64,000 nt of DNA from Chryseobacterium phosphatilyticum (lineage in GTDB: Bacteria > Bacteroidota > Bacteroidia > Flavobacteriales > Weeksellaceae), in the NCBI RefSeq assembly GCF_002899825.2, contig NZ_PPED02000003.1, forward strand, positions 638,263 through 702,262, read 5' to 3'. Made by a program: the position numbers and the translations under genes. Positions 9,572 through 17,724 of the stretch are shown in pieces (position 1 is the stretch's first letter; the number at the start of each line of letters is the position of its first letter). The notes beneath the pieces are model-generated. The model ran no database searches. It had not been told where the DNA came from and saw nothing but the letters and a program-made list of their open reading frames with translations.

Positions 9572-10339
9572 TTAAAGAAGATCTACTTTACCTCTAAAAA
9601 CTTGCTTCGCAGGGCCTTCCAGCCAAATGTTCCGGAAAGATTCCCCGTTTTTTTCTGCATAAACTTTAAGGTTCCCTCCCAAAGTTTTAACTTTTACAGA
9701 GGTTAGATTGTCTTTTTGTAGAAAAGTTAAAGCAGAAGCTGTAACTCCTGTGCCGCAGCTGTAAGTTTCATCCTCAACGCCTCGTTCATAGGTTCTTACA
9801 AAAATTTCATTTTCAGAAATTTTCTCTACAAAGTTGACATTAATGCCTTTTTCTTTATAATTTTCTGAATTTCTGATTCCGTATCCTTGATCATATACGT
9901 TATAATCAGCCAGCTCTTCTACATATTTTACATAATGTGGAGAACCGGTATTAAGTACAAAGTCATCTCCATCATGAGAAACGGTTTTCACATCAATCAT
10001 TTTAAGCTTAATGATTCCGTTGTGGATCTCTGCCTCATGTTCTCCGTCTGTGGCAATGAACTTACATTTATCTTCAAAGATGTCCAGGAAAAAAGCAAAT
10101 GCTACCAGACATCTTCCTCCATTTCCACACATGGTACTTTCACCACCATCAGAATTATAATACACCATCTTAAAGTCATAATTCTGATCGTTTTCTAATA
10201 GAATAAGTCCGTCTGCACCTATTCCAAAACGTCTGTCACACAATTTTTCAATGATTTTTTTGTCTTTAGGAAACTGGAGGTCACGGTTATCTACCATTAC
10301 AAAATCATTCCCCGTTCCCTGATATTTATAAAATTCCAT
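9572..10339 (-). CDS. dapF: Diaminopimelate epimerase
   Basis: Converts LL- to meso-diaminopimelate for lysine and peptidoglycan synthesis; cytoplasmic and cofactor-free. 255 aa, a little shorter than E. coli DapF (274). The two catalytic cysteines are visible: Cys71 in STMCGNGGRC and Cys195 in ETYSCGTGVTAS. The N-terminus KYQGTGNDFVMVDN is typical. It is first of a dapF-mltG pair. Confidence 0.96.
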   Translation of the reverse strand: MEFYKYQGTGNDFVMVDNRDLQFPKDKKIIEKLCDRRFGIGADGLILLENDQNYDFKMVYYNSDGGESTMCGNGGRCLVAFAFFLDIFEDKCKFIATDGEHEAEIHNGIIKLKMIDVKTVSHDGDDFVLNTGSPHYVKYVEELADYNVYDQGYGIRNSENYKEKGINVNFVEKISENEIFVRTYERGVEDETYSCGTGVTASALTFLQKDNLTSVKVKTLGGNLKVYAEKNGESFRNIWLEGPAKQVFRGKVDLL

Positions 10340-10365
10340 ATTGTCTTTTGTCTTACATGAAGACG

Positions 10366-10373
10366 CAAAATTA
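10366..10373 (-). promoter_or_regulatory. -7 element of the dapF-mltG promoter
   Basis: Read on the minus strand this is TAATTTTG, a perfect TAnnTTTG match, 27 nt upstream of the dapF start codon. Confidence 0.5.
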
Positions 10374-10389
10374 ATATATTTAAAATGAA

Positions 10390-10415
10390 AAACGAACAGT
10401 GTTAACTGTTCGTTT
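10390..10415 (-). terminator. Intrinsic terminator of the pnuC-lipoprotein unit
   Basis: Perfect 10-bp stem AAACGAACAG/CTGTTCGTTT with a 6-nt loop (10400-10405). On the minus strand it is followed by a T-rich tract, placing it at the end of the lipoprotein gene and ahead of dapF. Confidence 0.8.
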
Positions 10416-10432
10416 CCTTATTTATAATCGTT

Positions 10433-11134
10433 TTATCTAAAGCCGCCAGTGTTTCTGTCTGAACCACTTGAGTTACCTGAACCCGTTGAGCCGCTTGAGC
10501 CACTCCTGAACCCACTACCACTGGAAGATTCTGATCTGTAATTGCTGTTATTGTTGCTATTGCTATTACTTTCATTTCTGAATCCTCCGCTGTTTGAGTT
10601 GGTGCTTCTTTGATTGTTTTGAAAACCACTACCTTGTCTGAAACCTCCGTTATTTTGATTTCCCTGGTTGTTCTGATAACCGCTATTGCCATTGCTTTGG
10701 TTTCTGAAACCACCGCTGTTGTTACTGCTGTTATTGCTATTGTTTTTATTATAGAAGCCGCTTCCATTATTACTACCTCCATTGTTATAGAAGCCACTTC
10801 CACTATTGGTCTGACCTCTGAAACCATCAGGTCTTGAGTTTCCTGATCCTGACCTTCTTTCTACATATACCTTTCTTCTGGAGTTATTGTAATTATAGTA
10901 ATAATAAGGAGCTCCGTTATCATAATAATAATTCATATTGTTTCTATAATAATAGCCGTCATTACCCCAGTATCCGCCACTTCCATAATATCCGGAAGGA
11001 GCGTAATAATATCCGTTGTTATAGTATGGATCACCATAACCTCCATTATATCCGTATCCGTCTGAATAGGCCAAACAAGATGTTAAACTACTAATAGCTA
11101 AAATACTGAACGCTATTTTTAATAAATTTTTCAT
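10433..11134 (-). CDS. Gly/Asn/Ser/Tyr-rich lipoprotein, unknown function
   Basis: A 233-aa predicted lipoprotein. The first 20 residues form a signal sequence with lipobox LTSC at about residue 19. The mature part opens with a Tyr/Gly-rich stretch (residues about 23-80) and continues with repeats of the type GSGFYNNGG, GGFRNQSN and GGFRNES, ending GGFR. This is low-complexity sequence without a recognisable enzyme domain; an adhesive or structural surface role is possible but not shown. The start codon is 4 nt after the pnuC stop, so it is translated from the pnuC transcript. An open frame of 141 codons in another phase here is a by-product of the repetitive codons. Confidence 0.75.
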   Translation of the reverse strand: MKNLLKIAFSILAISSLTSCLAYSDGYGYNGGYGDPYYNNGYYYAPSGYYGSGGYWGNDGYYYRNNMNYYYDNGAPYYYYNYNNSRRKVYVERRSGSGNSRPDGFRGQTNSGSGFYNNGGSNNGSGFYNKNNSNNSSNNSGGFRNQSNGNSGYQNNQGNQNNGGFRQGSGFQNNQRSTNSNSGGFRNESNSNSNNNSNYRSESSSGSGFRSGSSGSTGSGNSSGSDRNTGGFR

Positions 11135-11138
11135 GACT

Positions 11139-11801
11139 TTATTGTACTTTTTTTTCTTTAAAACTTTTTTTCCAATTTAGATATCCTAAGATAGCCATTA
11201 TAGTGAATACCAAATATTGAACCGAAGTGATTCCAAGTCCCTTAAAAATCATCATAGGGATGCAAATTAAATCGCCAATGATCCAGAAAATCCAGTTCTC
11301 AATGCGTTGTTTGGCCATAAACCACATTCCCACTAAAAATATTGAAGTAGTGAAAATATCCAGCCAATTTGCCCAATCAAGATGATACAATCCAAGATAG
11401 GCGCCTTCCAAATTATCAATATAAGGTTTGCAATAATAAATAAAAGTTACCAATCCCAGACTAACAATGAAAAGAATACTTGCATATATCCATTCTTTTC
11501 TGGTGGCCCAGGTAACATCAACGTGCACATGATCTTTAGAATTTTTGGACCATAAGATCCAGCCATAGACACTCATTATTGTATAGTATACATTGATTAA
11601 GCAATCTCCCAGTAATCCAAAGTTGAAAAGGATATATACATAGATGAGGGTTGAAATAATACCGGTAGGATAGACCCATATATTTTTCTTAATGGAAAAA
11701 TATACGCTCAAAGTTCCGAAAATAGCACCAGAAGCTTCAAGCATAATTTGGAAAAAATTGTAGCTTTCATAAGGCTTTACAAAAAGATCATATAAATTCA
11801 T
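11139..11801 (-). CDS. pnuC: PnuC-family nicotinamide riboside/vitamin transporter
   Basis: Facilitates entry of nicotinamide riboside, a precursor of NAD; inner membrane. 220 aa with about seven hydrophobic segments. The PnuC core is seen in NIWVYPTGIIST, VYYTIMSVYGWILW and ENWIFWIIGDLICI, where aromatic residues form the substrate site. PnuC relatives for thiamine (PnuT) or riboflavin (PnuX) exist. No TPP or FMN riboswitch was recognised upstream, so the nicotinamide riboside assignment is the default rather than proven. Confidence 0.88.
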   Translation of the reverse strand: MNLYDLFVKPYESYNFFQIMLEASGAIFGTLSVYFSIKKNIWVYPTGIISTLIYVYILFNFGLLGDCLINVYYTIMSVYGWILWSKNSKDHVHVDVTWATRKEWIYASILFIVSLGLVTFIYYCKPYIDNLEGAYLGLYHLDWANWLDIFTTSIFLVGMWFMAKQRIENWIFWIIGDLICIPMMIFKGLGITSVQYLVFTIMAILGYLNWKKSFKEKKVQ

Positions 11802-11967
11802 GCGATCAAAAATAAGTAAAAAATAGGACTTTTTAAAATGAATTTTATAATGAGTTGTTTGCGCTTTTGAAGGCTTTAATGTAAAATAAATGATGAAAGT
11901 TTAACGATAAACGTGGGAGTTCCTAAATTTTTTATATTTTCGTGAATCCTTAATAAATTAAAAAAAC

Positions 11968-13485
11968 ATGTCGAAAATTTGGGTTAAGAAGCCGCTAAGT
12001 GCCTATGAGGCAGATATGAAGAAAAGTGAGCTGAAAAAAGTCCTTGGAAAATGGAGTTTAACAGCAATTGGAGTAGGTGCTATCATTGGTGGTGGAATCT
12101 TTGTTCTTACGGGAACCGGAGCCTATTATCATGCCGGGCCGGCATTGGCAATCTCTTTTATTATAGCAGGTATTGCCTGTGTTTTTGCAGCATTGTGTTA
12201 TGCGGAATTTGCTTCCATCATACCTGTTGAAGGCTCTGCATATGCTTATGCCTATGGTACGGTAGGAGAAATTTTTGCCTGGGCTATGGGATGGTGTCTC
12301 ATTCTGGAGTATGCCATGGCGAGTATGGCTGTTTCGGTGAGTTGGTCCGGATATTTTAACAAGTTTTTGAAAATTTTTAATATTCATTTACCTGCGTATC
12401 TTACTTCAGATCCCGCAAGTTATACGGGAACAGGTTTTTCAATGAACCTTCCTGCATTTATTCTTGTTTTATTAATTACAGCGTTATTGGTAAAGGGAAC
12501 GAAAGAAGCGGCTGGTGCTAATAACCTGATTGTTTTAATGAAAACTTCTGCGGTTATTTTTGTAATTATAGCAGGTGTTTATATTATATTCTCTAATACA
12601 GATCTTTATAATGCAGTTGACGGAGTTAAGAACTGGAAACCTTTTATTCCTGATCAGGTAAAAATTAAAAATTCTGAAGGAGATATGGTTTCTGCTTATG
12701 GTATTCAGGGAATTATTTCCGGTGCAGCAGCAATTTTCTTTGCTTATATTGGTTTTGATGCTGTTTCTACACAGGCTGGTGAGGCCATCAATCCTAAAAA
12801 GGATGTGCCTTTTGCGATCATTGCTTCGTTATTAATCTGTACCGCTTTATACATTTGTGTATCTCTTGTATTGACGGGGATGATGCATTATACAGACTTT
12901 AATCCGGAAGGAAAATATCCTGATGCGATTAAAGCTCCTGTAGCCTATGCTTTTGAAATTGCAGGTAAACATTGGGCAAGTAATGTGGTGACTATTGCAG
13001 CTACCGTAGGATTGATATCTGTGGTTATGGTAATGATGATGGGACAATCCAGAATTTTTATCGGCATGGCAAAAGATGGGTTAATTCCTAAATTTTTCGG
13101 AGAACTTCATCCGAAAACGAGAACTCCATATAAAGGAATCATTCTTTTAGGAATCGTTGTGGCTCTTATTGCAGCATTAACCCCAATCTCAACATTGGCA
13201 GATATGACGAGCTTTGGAACTTTGTTTGCGTTTACATTGGTTTGTATTGCCGTTTGGGTAATGAGAAAGAAAGAACCTACTTTGATCAGACCTTTTAAAG
13301 TGCCTGCCTATAAATTAGTAGTGGCATTGGGTGTGATTATCAATCTATACTTAATATATAACTTAAGTGATCATGCAAAAGAACTTTCAGGGGCATGGTT
13401 ATTATTAGGCGGCGTAGTATATTTTGCTTACGGAAAAAGAAATAGTAAATTGAATAATCCTGAGAAATATCAGGATGAAAATTAA
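11968..13485 (+). CDS. APC-superfamily amino acid permease
   Basis: Inner membrane transporter of 505 aa with about 12 hydrophobic helices. The first helix carries GVGAIIGGGIFVLTG, the substrate-binding unwound segment typical of APC transporters of the cationic amino acid (CAT/YfnA) subgroup. IFFAYIGFDAVSTQAGE is the matching helix 6 signature. The C-terminal half ends with a short hydrophilic tail (NSKLNNPEKYQDEN). It has its own upstream region and a UUCG-loop terminator, so it is probably monocistronic. The amino acid carried cannot be told. Confidence 0.88.
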   Translation: MSKIWVKKPLSAYEADMKKSELKKVLGKWSLTAIGVGAIIGGGIFVLTGTGAYYHAGPALAISFIIAGIACVFAALCYAEFASIIPVEGSAYAYAYGTVGEIFAWAMGWCLILEYAMASMAVSVSWSGYFNKFLKIFNIHLPAYLTSDPASYTGTGFSMNLPAFILVLLITALLVKGTKEAAGANNLIVLMKTSAVIFVIIAGVYIIFSNTDLYNAVDGVKNWKPFIPDQVKIKNSEGDMVSAYGIQGIISGAAAIFFAYIGFDAVSTQAGEAINPKKDVPFAIIASLLICTALYICVSLVLTGMMHYTDFNPEGKYPDAIKAPVAYAFEIAGKHWASNVVTIAATVGLISVVMVMMMGQSRIFIGMAKDGLIPKFFGELHPKTRTPYKGIILLGIVVALIAALTPISTLADMTSFGTLFAFTLVCIAVWVMRKKEPTLIRPFKVPAYKLVVALGVIINLYLIYNLSDHAKELSGAWLLLGGVVYFAYGKRNSKLNNPEKYQDEN

Positions 13486-13491
13486 TCATAT

Positions 13492-13514
13492 AAACCGCTT
13501 CGGCGGTTTTTTTT
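13492..13514 (+). terminator. Intrinsic terminator with UUCG tetraloop
   Basis: Stem AAACCGC/GCGGTTT around the stable loop TTCG, followed by eight T. It ends the amino acid permease transcript. Confidence 0.92.
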
Positions 13515-13527
13515 ATTTTAAAATCAT

Positions 13528-14541
13528 ATGAAAAAAATATTCTCTATTGTATTCCTGGCTGCAGGGATTTATGCATTTTCTCAACAGATAGAAAGTGTTG
13601 AAACTATTTTGAGTGATAAAATAAGCATCAGGGCATTGGAACTGTATGATCATAAAGTCTGGTATAGTGGTACTGATTCCAAATTTGGATTTATTGATTT
13701 AAAAGATTCGAAGGATCAAAAACAGATTAAATTGTCAGAAGAGAAACTTCAGTTCAGAACCTTAGGACAGGATAAAACCTCATTTTATGCCATCAATATT
13801 GAAAGCCCTGCTCGCTTTTTTAAAATTGATAAAAAAGATTTAAAATCAGAGATTGTTTTTACAGATACAGCAAAAACGGCATTTTATGACGCTTTGCATT
13901 TTGTGAATGGTCAGCTTGCGTATACGTTCAGTGATGCTGATAAAGATAATATATTGAAGTTGGCTACATACAAATGTGGAAAATGGGAAATGTTCAAAAA
14001 CAATATAACCTTAAATCCCGGAGAAGCTGCTTTTGCTGCAAGTAATACGAATATTTCGTCAACTAAAAATTATATGTGGATTGCTACCGGAGGAAAAGCA
14101 TCAAGGATTCTGAGGCTGAATTTCAAAAATAATGAATTTGAGGTTTTTACCACTCCATTTGTTCAGGGAGAATCTTCTCAGGGAATGTACTCTATAGATT
14201 TTTATAATGATCAGTTTGGGGTTGCTGTAGGAGGAGATTATACTAAGCAGGATGCCAATATTAATAATATTGCTACAACTCATGATGGTGGAAAAACCTG
14301 GCAGATTCAGGCTTCGGGACAAAATGCAGGATATAGCACCTGTGTGAAAATTAAGCCGGGGTCTAAAGGAAAAGAAATGATTGCAGTAGGAGACCGCCAT
14401 ATCAGCTATTCTTCGGATTTTGGGAAAACCTGGAAGAAGATTTCTGATGAAAAAGGACTTTTCGTTGCGCAATGGGTGAATGAAAACAGCATCGTCGCAG
14501 CAGGAAATAATAGAGTAGTGGTATTGAAATTAAAATTTTAA
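13528..14541 (+). CDS. Exported YCF48/BNR-type beta-propeller protein
   Basis: A 337-aa protein with a signal peptide (residues 1-19, ending YAFSQ). At least two Asp-box/BNR-like repeats are visible in the second half: THDGGKTWQIQASG and SSDFGKTWKKISDE. These belong to the YCF48/sialidase-type propeller folds. Databases often label such flavobacterial proteins 'oxidoreductase', but no cofactor site is visible. It begins 43 nt after the permease stop and beyond its terminator, so it is likely transcribed separately. Function unknown; exported to the periplasm or surface. Confidence 0.7.
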   Translation: MKKIFSIVFLAAGIYAFSQQIESVETILSDKISIRALELYDHKVWYSGTDSKFGFIDLKDSKDQKQIKLSEEKLQFRTLGQDKTSFYAINIESPARFFKIDKKDLKSEIVFTDTAKTAFYDALHFVNGQLAYTFSDADKDNILKLATYKCGKWEMFKNNITLNPGEAAFAASNTNISSTKNYMWIATGGKASRILRLNFKNNEFEVFTTPFVQGESSQGMYSIDFYNDQFGVAVGGDYTKQDANINNIATTHDGGKTWQIQASGQNAGYSTCVKIKPGSKGKEMIAVGDRHISYSSDFGKTWKKISDEKGLFVAQWVNENSIVAAGNNRVVVLKLKF

Positions 14542-14654
14542 ATATAAAGAATAGAATTTATCATTATTTGCTGAATGTGTTGATACTGCGTATTTAGATT
14601 CATTATAAAATAGAACCTAATATAATTCATAGACTGAAATTCATAACTAATGGT

Positions 14655-14694
14655 TAATTTTGCAGGACGAAATCGTATGATGTTACATTTCGTC
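14655..14694 (+). promoter_or_regulatory. hemN promoter -7 element and 5' inverted repeat
   Basis: TAATTTTG at 14655-14662 matches the -7 consensus. Directly after it lies an 8-bp perfect inverted repeat, GACGAAAT (14666-14673) with ATTTCGTC (14687-14694), spaced by 13 nt. Given the expected start site, the repeat begins about at +1, so it is either an operator or a 5' RNA hairpin for hemN. Confidence 0.5.
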
Positions 14695-14719
14695 AGTCGA
14701 TAAAACTTTAATTTTTCAA

Positions 14720-16078
14720 ATGAACTCTCTAATAGATAAATATAATATCCCAGGGCCACGTTACACCTCTTATCCTACCGTTCCATATTGGGATGAATCA
14801 ACATTTTCTCCGGAAGGATGGAAGGAAAGTGTAATCAGGTCTTTTCATGAGACGAATGCAGCAGAGGGGATTTCTATTTATATCCATTTACCTTTTTGTG
14901 AGGCATTGTGTACGTTCTGTGCATGTCATAAACGTATTACAAAACAGCATAGCGTTGAAATTCCTTATCTGGAAAGTGTCTTGAAAGAATGGAAACTGTA
15001 TCTGGAACTTTTCAATGAAAGACCGAAGCTAAAAGAACTTCACTTAGGAGGGGGAACTCCCACTTTCTTCTCTCCTGAGAATTTAAGAACATTGCTTGAA
15101 GGTATTTTCTCAACCGTAGATATTGCTGAGCACCCCGAGTTTTCTTTCGAGGGACATCCGAATAATACAACTAAAGAGCATCTTCAGACATTATATGATT
15201 TGGGTTTTAGGAGAGTAAGCTTTGGCGTTCAGGATTATGACCCTAAAGTACAGAAAGCGATCAACCGAATCCAGCCTTTTGAGAATGTGAAAAATGTGAC
15301 GGAATGGGCTAAGGAAATAGGGTACAGAGGAATCAGTCATGATTTGGTTTTTGGTTTACCTCACCAGAATTGGGAGGCGATGGAACATACGATCAGAAAA
15401 ACAATGGAATTGAAGCCGGATAGGCTTGCATTCTATTCTTATGCTCACGTTCCATGGGTGAAGGGTGTTGGGCAAAGAGGTTTTGATGAAAATGATTTGC
15501 CAAGTGGAGAAGAAAAACGTCGTTTATATGAAGATGGTAAAAAGCTTCTTCAGGATCTGGGATATATCGAAGTAGGAATGGATCACTTTTCTCTTGAACA
15601 TGATGACCTGTATCAATCTTTAATGCATAAAAAGTTACATAGAAACTTCATGGGATATACCTCCAGTAATACACAGTTGATGGTAGGGCTGGGAATGTCT
15701 GCAATTTCAGACTCATGGTATGCTTTTGCCCAGAATGTGAAGACGGTGGAAGATTATCAGAAAATGGTTGAAGAAGGTGAAATTCCTGTGGTTAAAGGAC
15801 ATGTTTTAAATACTGAAGATCTTATTGTCAGAAGACATATTCTGAATCTGATGTGTCAACTTGAGACGACCTTTACCAGCAATACCTCTTTCCCTGAGCT
15901 TCAGAATGCTCTTGAGATGTTGGAAGAGATGGAAAATGACGGATTGGTAGAAATCAATGGTCATGAAATTAAAATTACAGAAGCAGGAAGAGCCTTTACA
16001 AGAAATGTAGCAATGGTTTTTGACCTGAGAATGATGAGAAATAAACCGGAAACGAGGATTTTCTCTATGACAATATAA
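14720..16078 (+). CDS. hemN: Oxygen-independent coproporphyrinogen III oxidase
   Basis: Radical SAM enzyme that decarboxylates coproporphyrinogen III to protoporphyrinogen IX in haem synthesis without oxygen. 452 aa, close to E. coli HemN (457). Residues 60-69 hold the 4Fe-4S motif with an extra cysteine (Cys60, Cys64, Cys67, Cys69 in PFCEALCTFCAC), which separates true HemN from HemW. The N-terminal PRYTSYPT and HLGGGTPTFF are also typical. Single gene with its own promoter and terminator. It would let the cell make haem under low oxygen. Confidence 0.95.
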   Translation: MNSLIDKYNIPGPRYTSYPTVPYWDESTFSPEGWKESVIRSFHETNAAEGISIYIHLPFCEALCTFCACHKRITKQHSVEIPYLESVLKEWKLYLELFNERPKLKELHLGGGTPTFFSPENLRTLLEGIFSTVDIAEHPEFSFEGHPNNTTKEHLQTLYDLGFRRVSFGVQDYDPKVQKAINRIQPFENVKNVTEWAKEIGYRGISHDLVFGLPHQNWEAMEHTIRKTMELKPDRLAFYSYAHVPWVKGVGQRGFDENDLPSGEEKRRLYEDGKKLLQDLGYIEVGMDHFSLEHDDLYQSLMHKKLHRNFMGYTSSNTQLMVGLGMSAISDSWYAFAQNVKTVEDYQKMVEEGEIPVVKGHVLNTEDLIVRRHILNLMCQLETTFTSNTSFPELQNALEMLEEMENDGLVEINGHEIKITEAGRAFTRNVAMVFDLRMMRNKPETRIFSMTI

Positions 16079-16082
16079 AAAT

Positions 16083-16111
16083 AAAAGCGGATCATCATTT
16101 GATCCGCTTTT
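16083..16111. terminator. Bidirectional intrinsic terminator
   Basis: A 12-bp perfect stem (16083-16094 with 16100-16111) with 5-nt loop, A-rich before and T-rich after, between convergent hemN and the sugar dehydrogenase. Confidence 0.92.
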
Positions 16112-16143
16112 ATTTTAATCTAAAATTATCAGCTTCAAACAGA

Positions 16144-17508
16144 TTATTTTATAATCAATTTTTGACTGTATGATTTGAGATCTCCCGATTTCAAATTAAT
16201 GAAATAAACCCCGGCAGGAATCTGTGAAATATCAATACTTTTCATACTGCCTTTTGTTTCCATTACTTTACGACCCTCTGCGCTGATGATTTCAACAGTT
16301 GTATTTTTATCTTTTATTCCTTTAATAAAAATTTCTTTACTTGCAGGATTAGGATAAATGCTTATTTTTCCTAAAGTATTATTTTCCTGAGTGCTTAAAG
16401 TTCCTGTAGTAATTTTAAAAATCTTTCCGCTATTGACAGCTGCCACGTACAGCTCTTTTTGATAATCCTGCCCAAACGTTGAAAAATTGTTTCCACTATA
16501 AGGGGAAGTCCATGTGATGGCATTATTGGAATCTAATATTCCTATTTGAGTAGAGCAGTAGTCTGCAAAGAAATATTTTCCCTGAAGTGAAGGATACAGA
16601 GAGCCCCGATATACATACCCTCCTGTAATAGAGCATTTATTGCCGGAATGGTCATAAACAGCAACCGGAAATGTCATTGTAGCCTGTGCAGGGCATCCTG
16701 CAGTATTGTAAGCCGTGTTTCCTTCATAGCAGCGCCACCCATAGTTAAGGCCGGCCTGTGTGATAGGCATTTTATTAATTTCTTCAATAGCACCTTGTCC
16801 TACATCTGCAATCCATGCATTTCCGGTAGTAAGGTCAAATGAAAATTTCCATGCATTTCTCAGACCATAAGCCCAGATTTCGTCCAGTCCATCAACACCG
16901 GCTCCTGCAAAAGGATTATCAGAAGGAATGTTATAAGGGCCAGTAGCATCTACATCAATTCTCAGCATTTTACCGAGAAAAGCATTTTTGTTTTGAGCGT
17001 TATTATTGGGATCTCCACCACTGCCTCCGTCTCCGGTAATAATCCATAATTTTCCATCCGGAGCAAAATGAATGCTGCCTCCGTTGTGATTATCAAAGGG
17101 TTTGGGAATGTTCAAAAGAATCTTTTCAGAATTAGCATCCGCAACGTTTGAATCTGTAGAACTTACGGTATACCTTGCCACGATCACATTCCCTGCCGGG
17201 TTGTTATAATACACAAAAAAATACCCATTGGTTGAGTATTGAGGGTGGAATGCCAATCCTAAAAGACCTCTTTCACCTCCAAAAACGATCTTTGAGCTAA
17301 TGTTAAGAAAATTTGTACTGTTGATGCTTCCATTAGGTTGTATAATTTTTATAATTCCATTCTGTTGTACGACAAATAATCGGCTGTCGTTGGCGTTCGT
17401 GATCTCAACGGGACTGGTTAATCCCGAGGCAAATTCTTCCAAATTAATGCTCTGTGCATTAACGATTAGGGAAGAAAAAATACTTAATGTAAAAAATAGA
17501 TTTTTCAT
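16144..17508 (-). CDS. PQQ-dependent sugar dehydrogenase (GSDH/Yli I type) with T9SS sorting domain
   Basis: Predicted secreted aldose dehydrogenase of 454 aa. The start chosen is the ATG that gives a normal signal peptide (MKNLFFTLSIFSSLIVNAQS); an upstream in-frame ATG would add 18 residues ahead of it. The body is a six-bladed propeller of the glucose/sorbosone dehydrogenase family: FGGERGLLGLAFHP, DNHNGGSIHFAPDGKLWI and GDGGSGGDPNNNAQ are the conserved calcium and PQQ region motifs. The last about 75 residues (ISIYPNPASKEIFIKG onward) are a T9SS sorting domain, so the enzyme should act at the cell surface. PQQ synthesis genes are not in this window. Some members of the family have no proven enzymatic activity. 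Confidence 0.85.
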   Translation of the reverse strand: MKNLFFTLSIFSSLIVNAQSINLEEFASGLTSPVEITNANDSRLFVVQQNGIIKIIQPNGSINSTNFLNISSKIVFGGERGLLGLAFHPQYSTNGYFFVYYNNPAGNVIVARYTVSSTDSNVADANSEKILLNIPKPFDNHNGGSIHFAPDGKLWIITGDGGSGGDPNNNAQNKNAFLGKMLRIDVDATGPYNIPSDNPFAGAGVDGLDEIWAYGLRNAWKFSFDLTTGNAWIADVGQGAIEEINKMPITQAGLNYGWRCYEGNTAYNTAGCPAQATMTFPVAVYDHSGNKCSITGGYVYRGSLYPSLQGKYFFADYCSTQIGILDSNNAITWTSPYSGNNFSTFGQDYQKELYVAAVNSGKIFKITTGTLSTQENNTLGKISIYPNPASKEIFIKGIKDKNTTVEIISAEGRKVMETKGSMKSIDISQIPAGVYFINLKSGDLKSYSQKLIIK

Positions 17509-17687
17509 AATATTTTGATATTTAGTGCGTTGATATAAGAATGAAAATTTTATACCAATCAAAAATTGAAAAATTTATTAAGATACCATGAAAAAATTGT
17601 TAAATCTTAAATAGAGGTCAGGATGTCAATATCTCTGAAAATAAACCATTTCTGTTGTTAAAAATTCATAAAATACAAGAAAATCAT

Positions 17688-17695
17688 TATATTTG
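17688..17695 (+). promoter_or_regulatory. -7 element of the secDF promoter
   Basis: TATATTTG is a perfect TAnnTTTG match 29 nt upstream of the secDF start. No well-spaced -33 TTG was found. Confidence 0.5.
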
Positions 17696-17724
17696 CCGAC
17701 TTAATTTAACGTAGTTATAACAAA

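Noticed and set aside
10402..10827. A 141-codon frame overlapping the lipoprotein gene in another phase
   Set aside because: Produced by the repetitive Gly/Asn/Ser codons of the real gene; it has no sensible start context and gives a low-complexity Val/Ile/Thr sequence.
11802..11967. Riboswitch upstream of pnuC
   Set aside because: I looked for TPP- or FMN-like conserved blocks in this 166-bp spacer and saw none.
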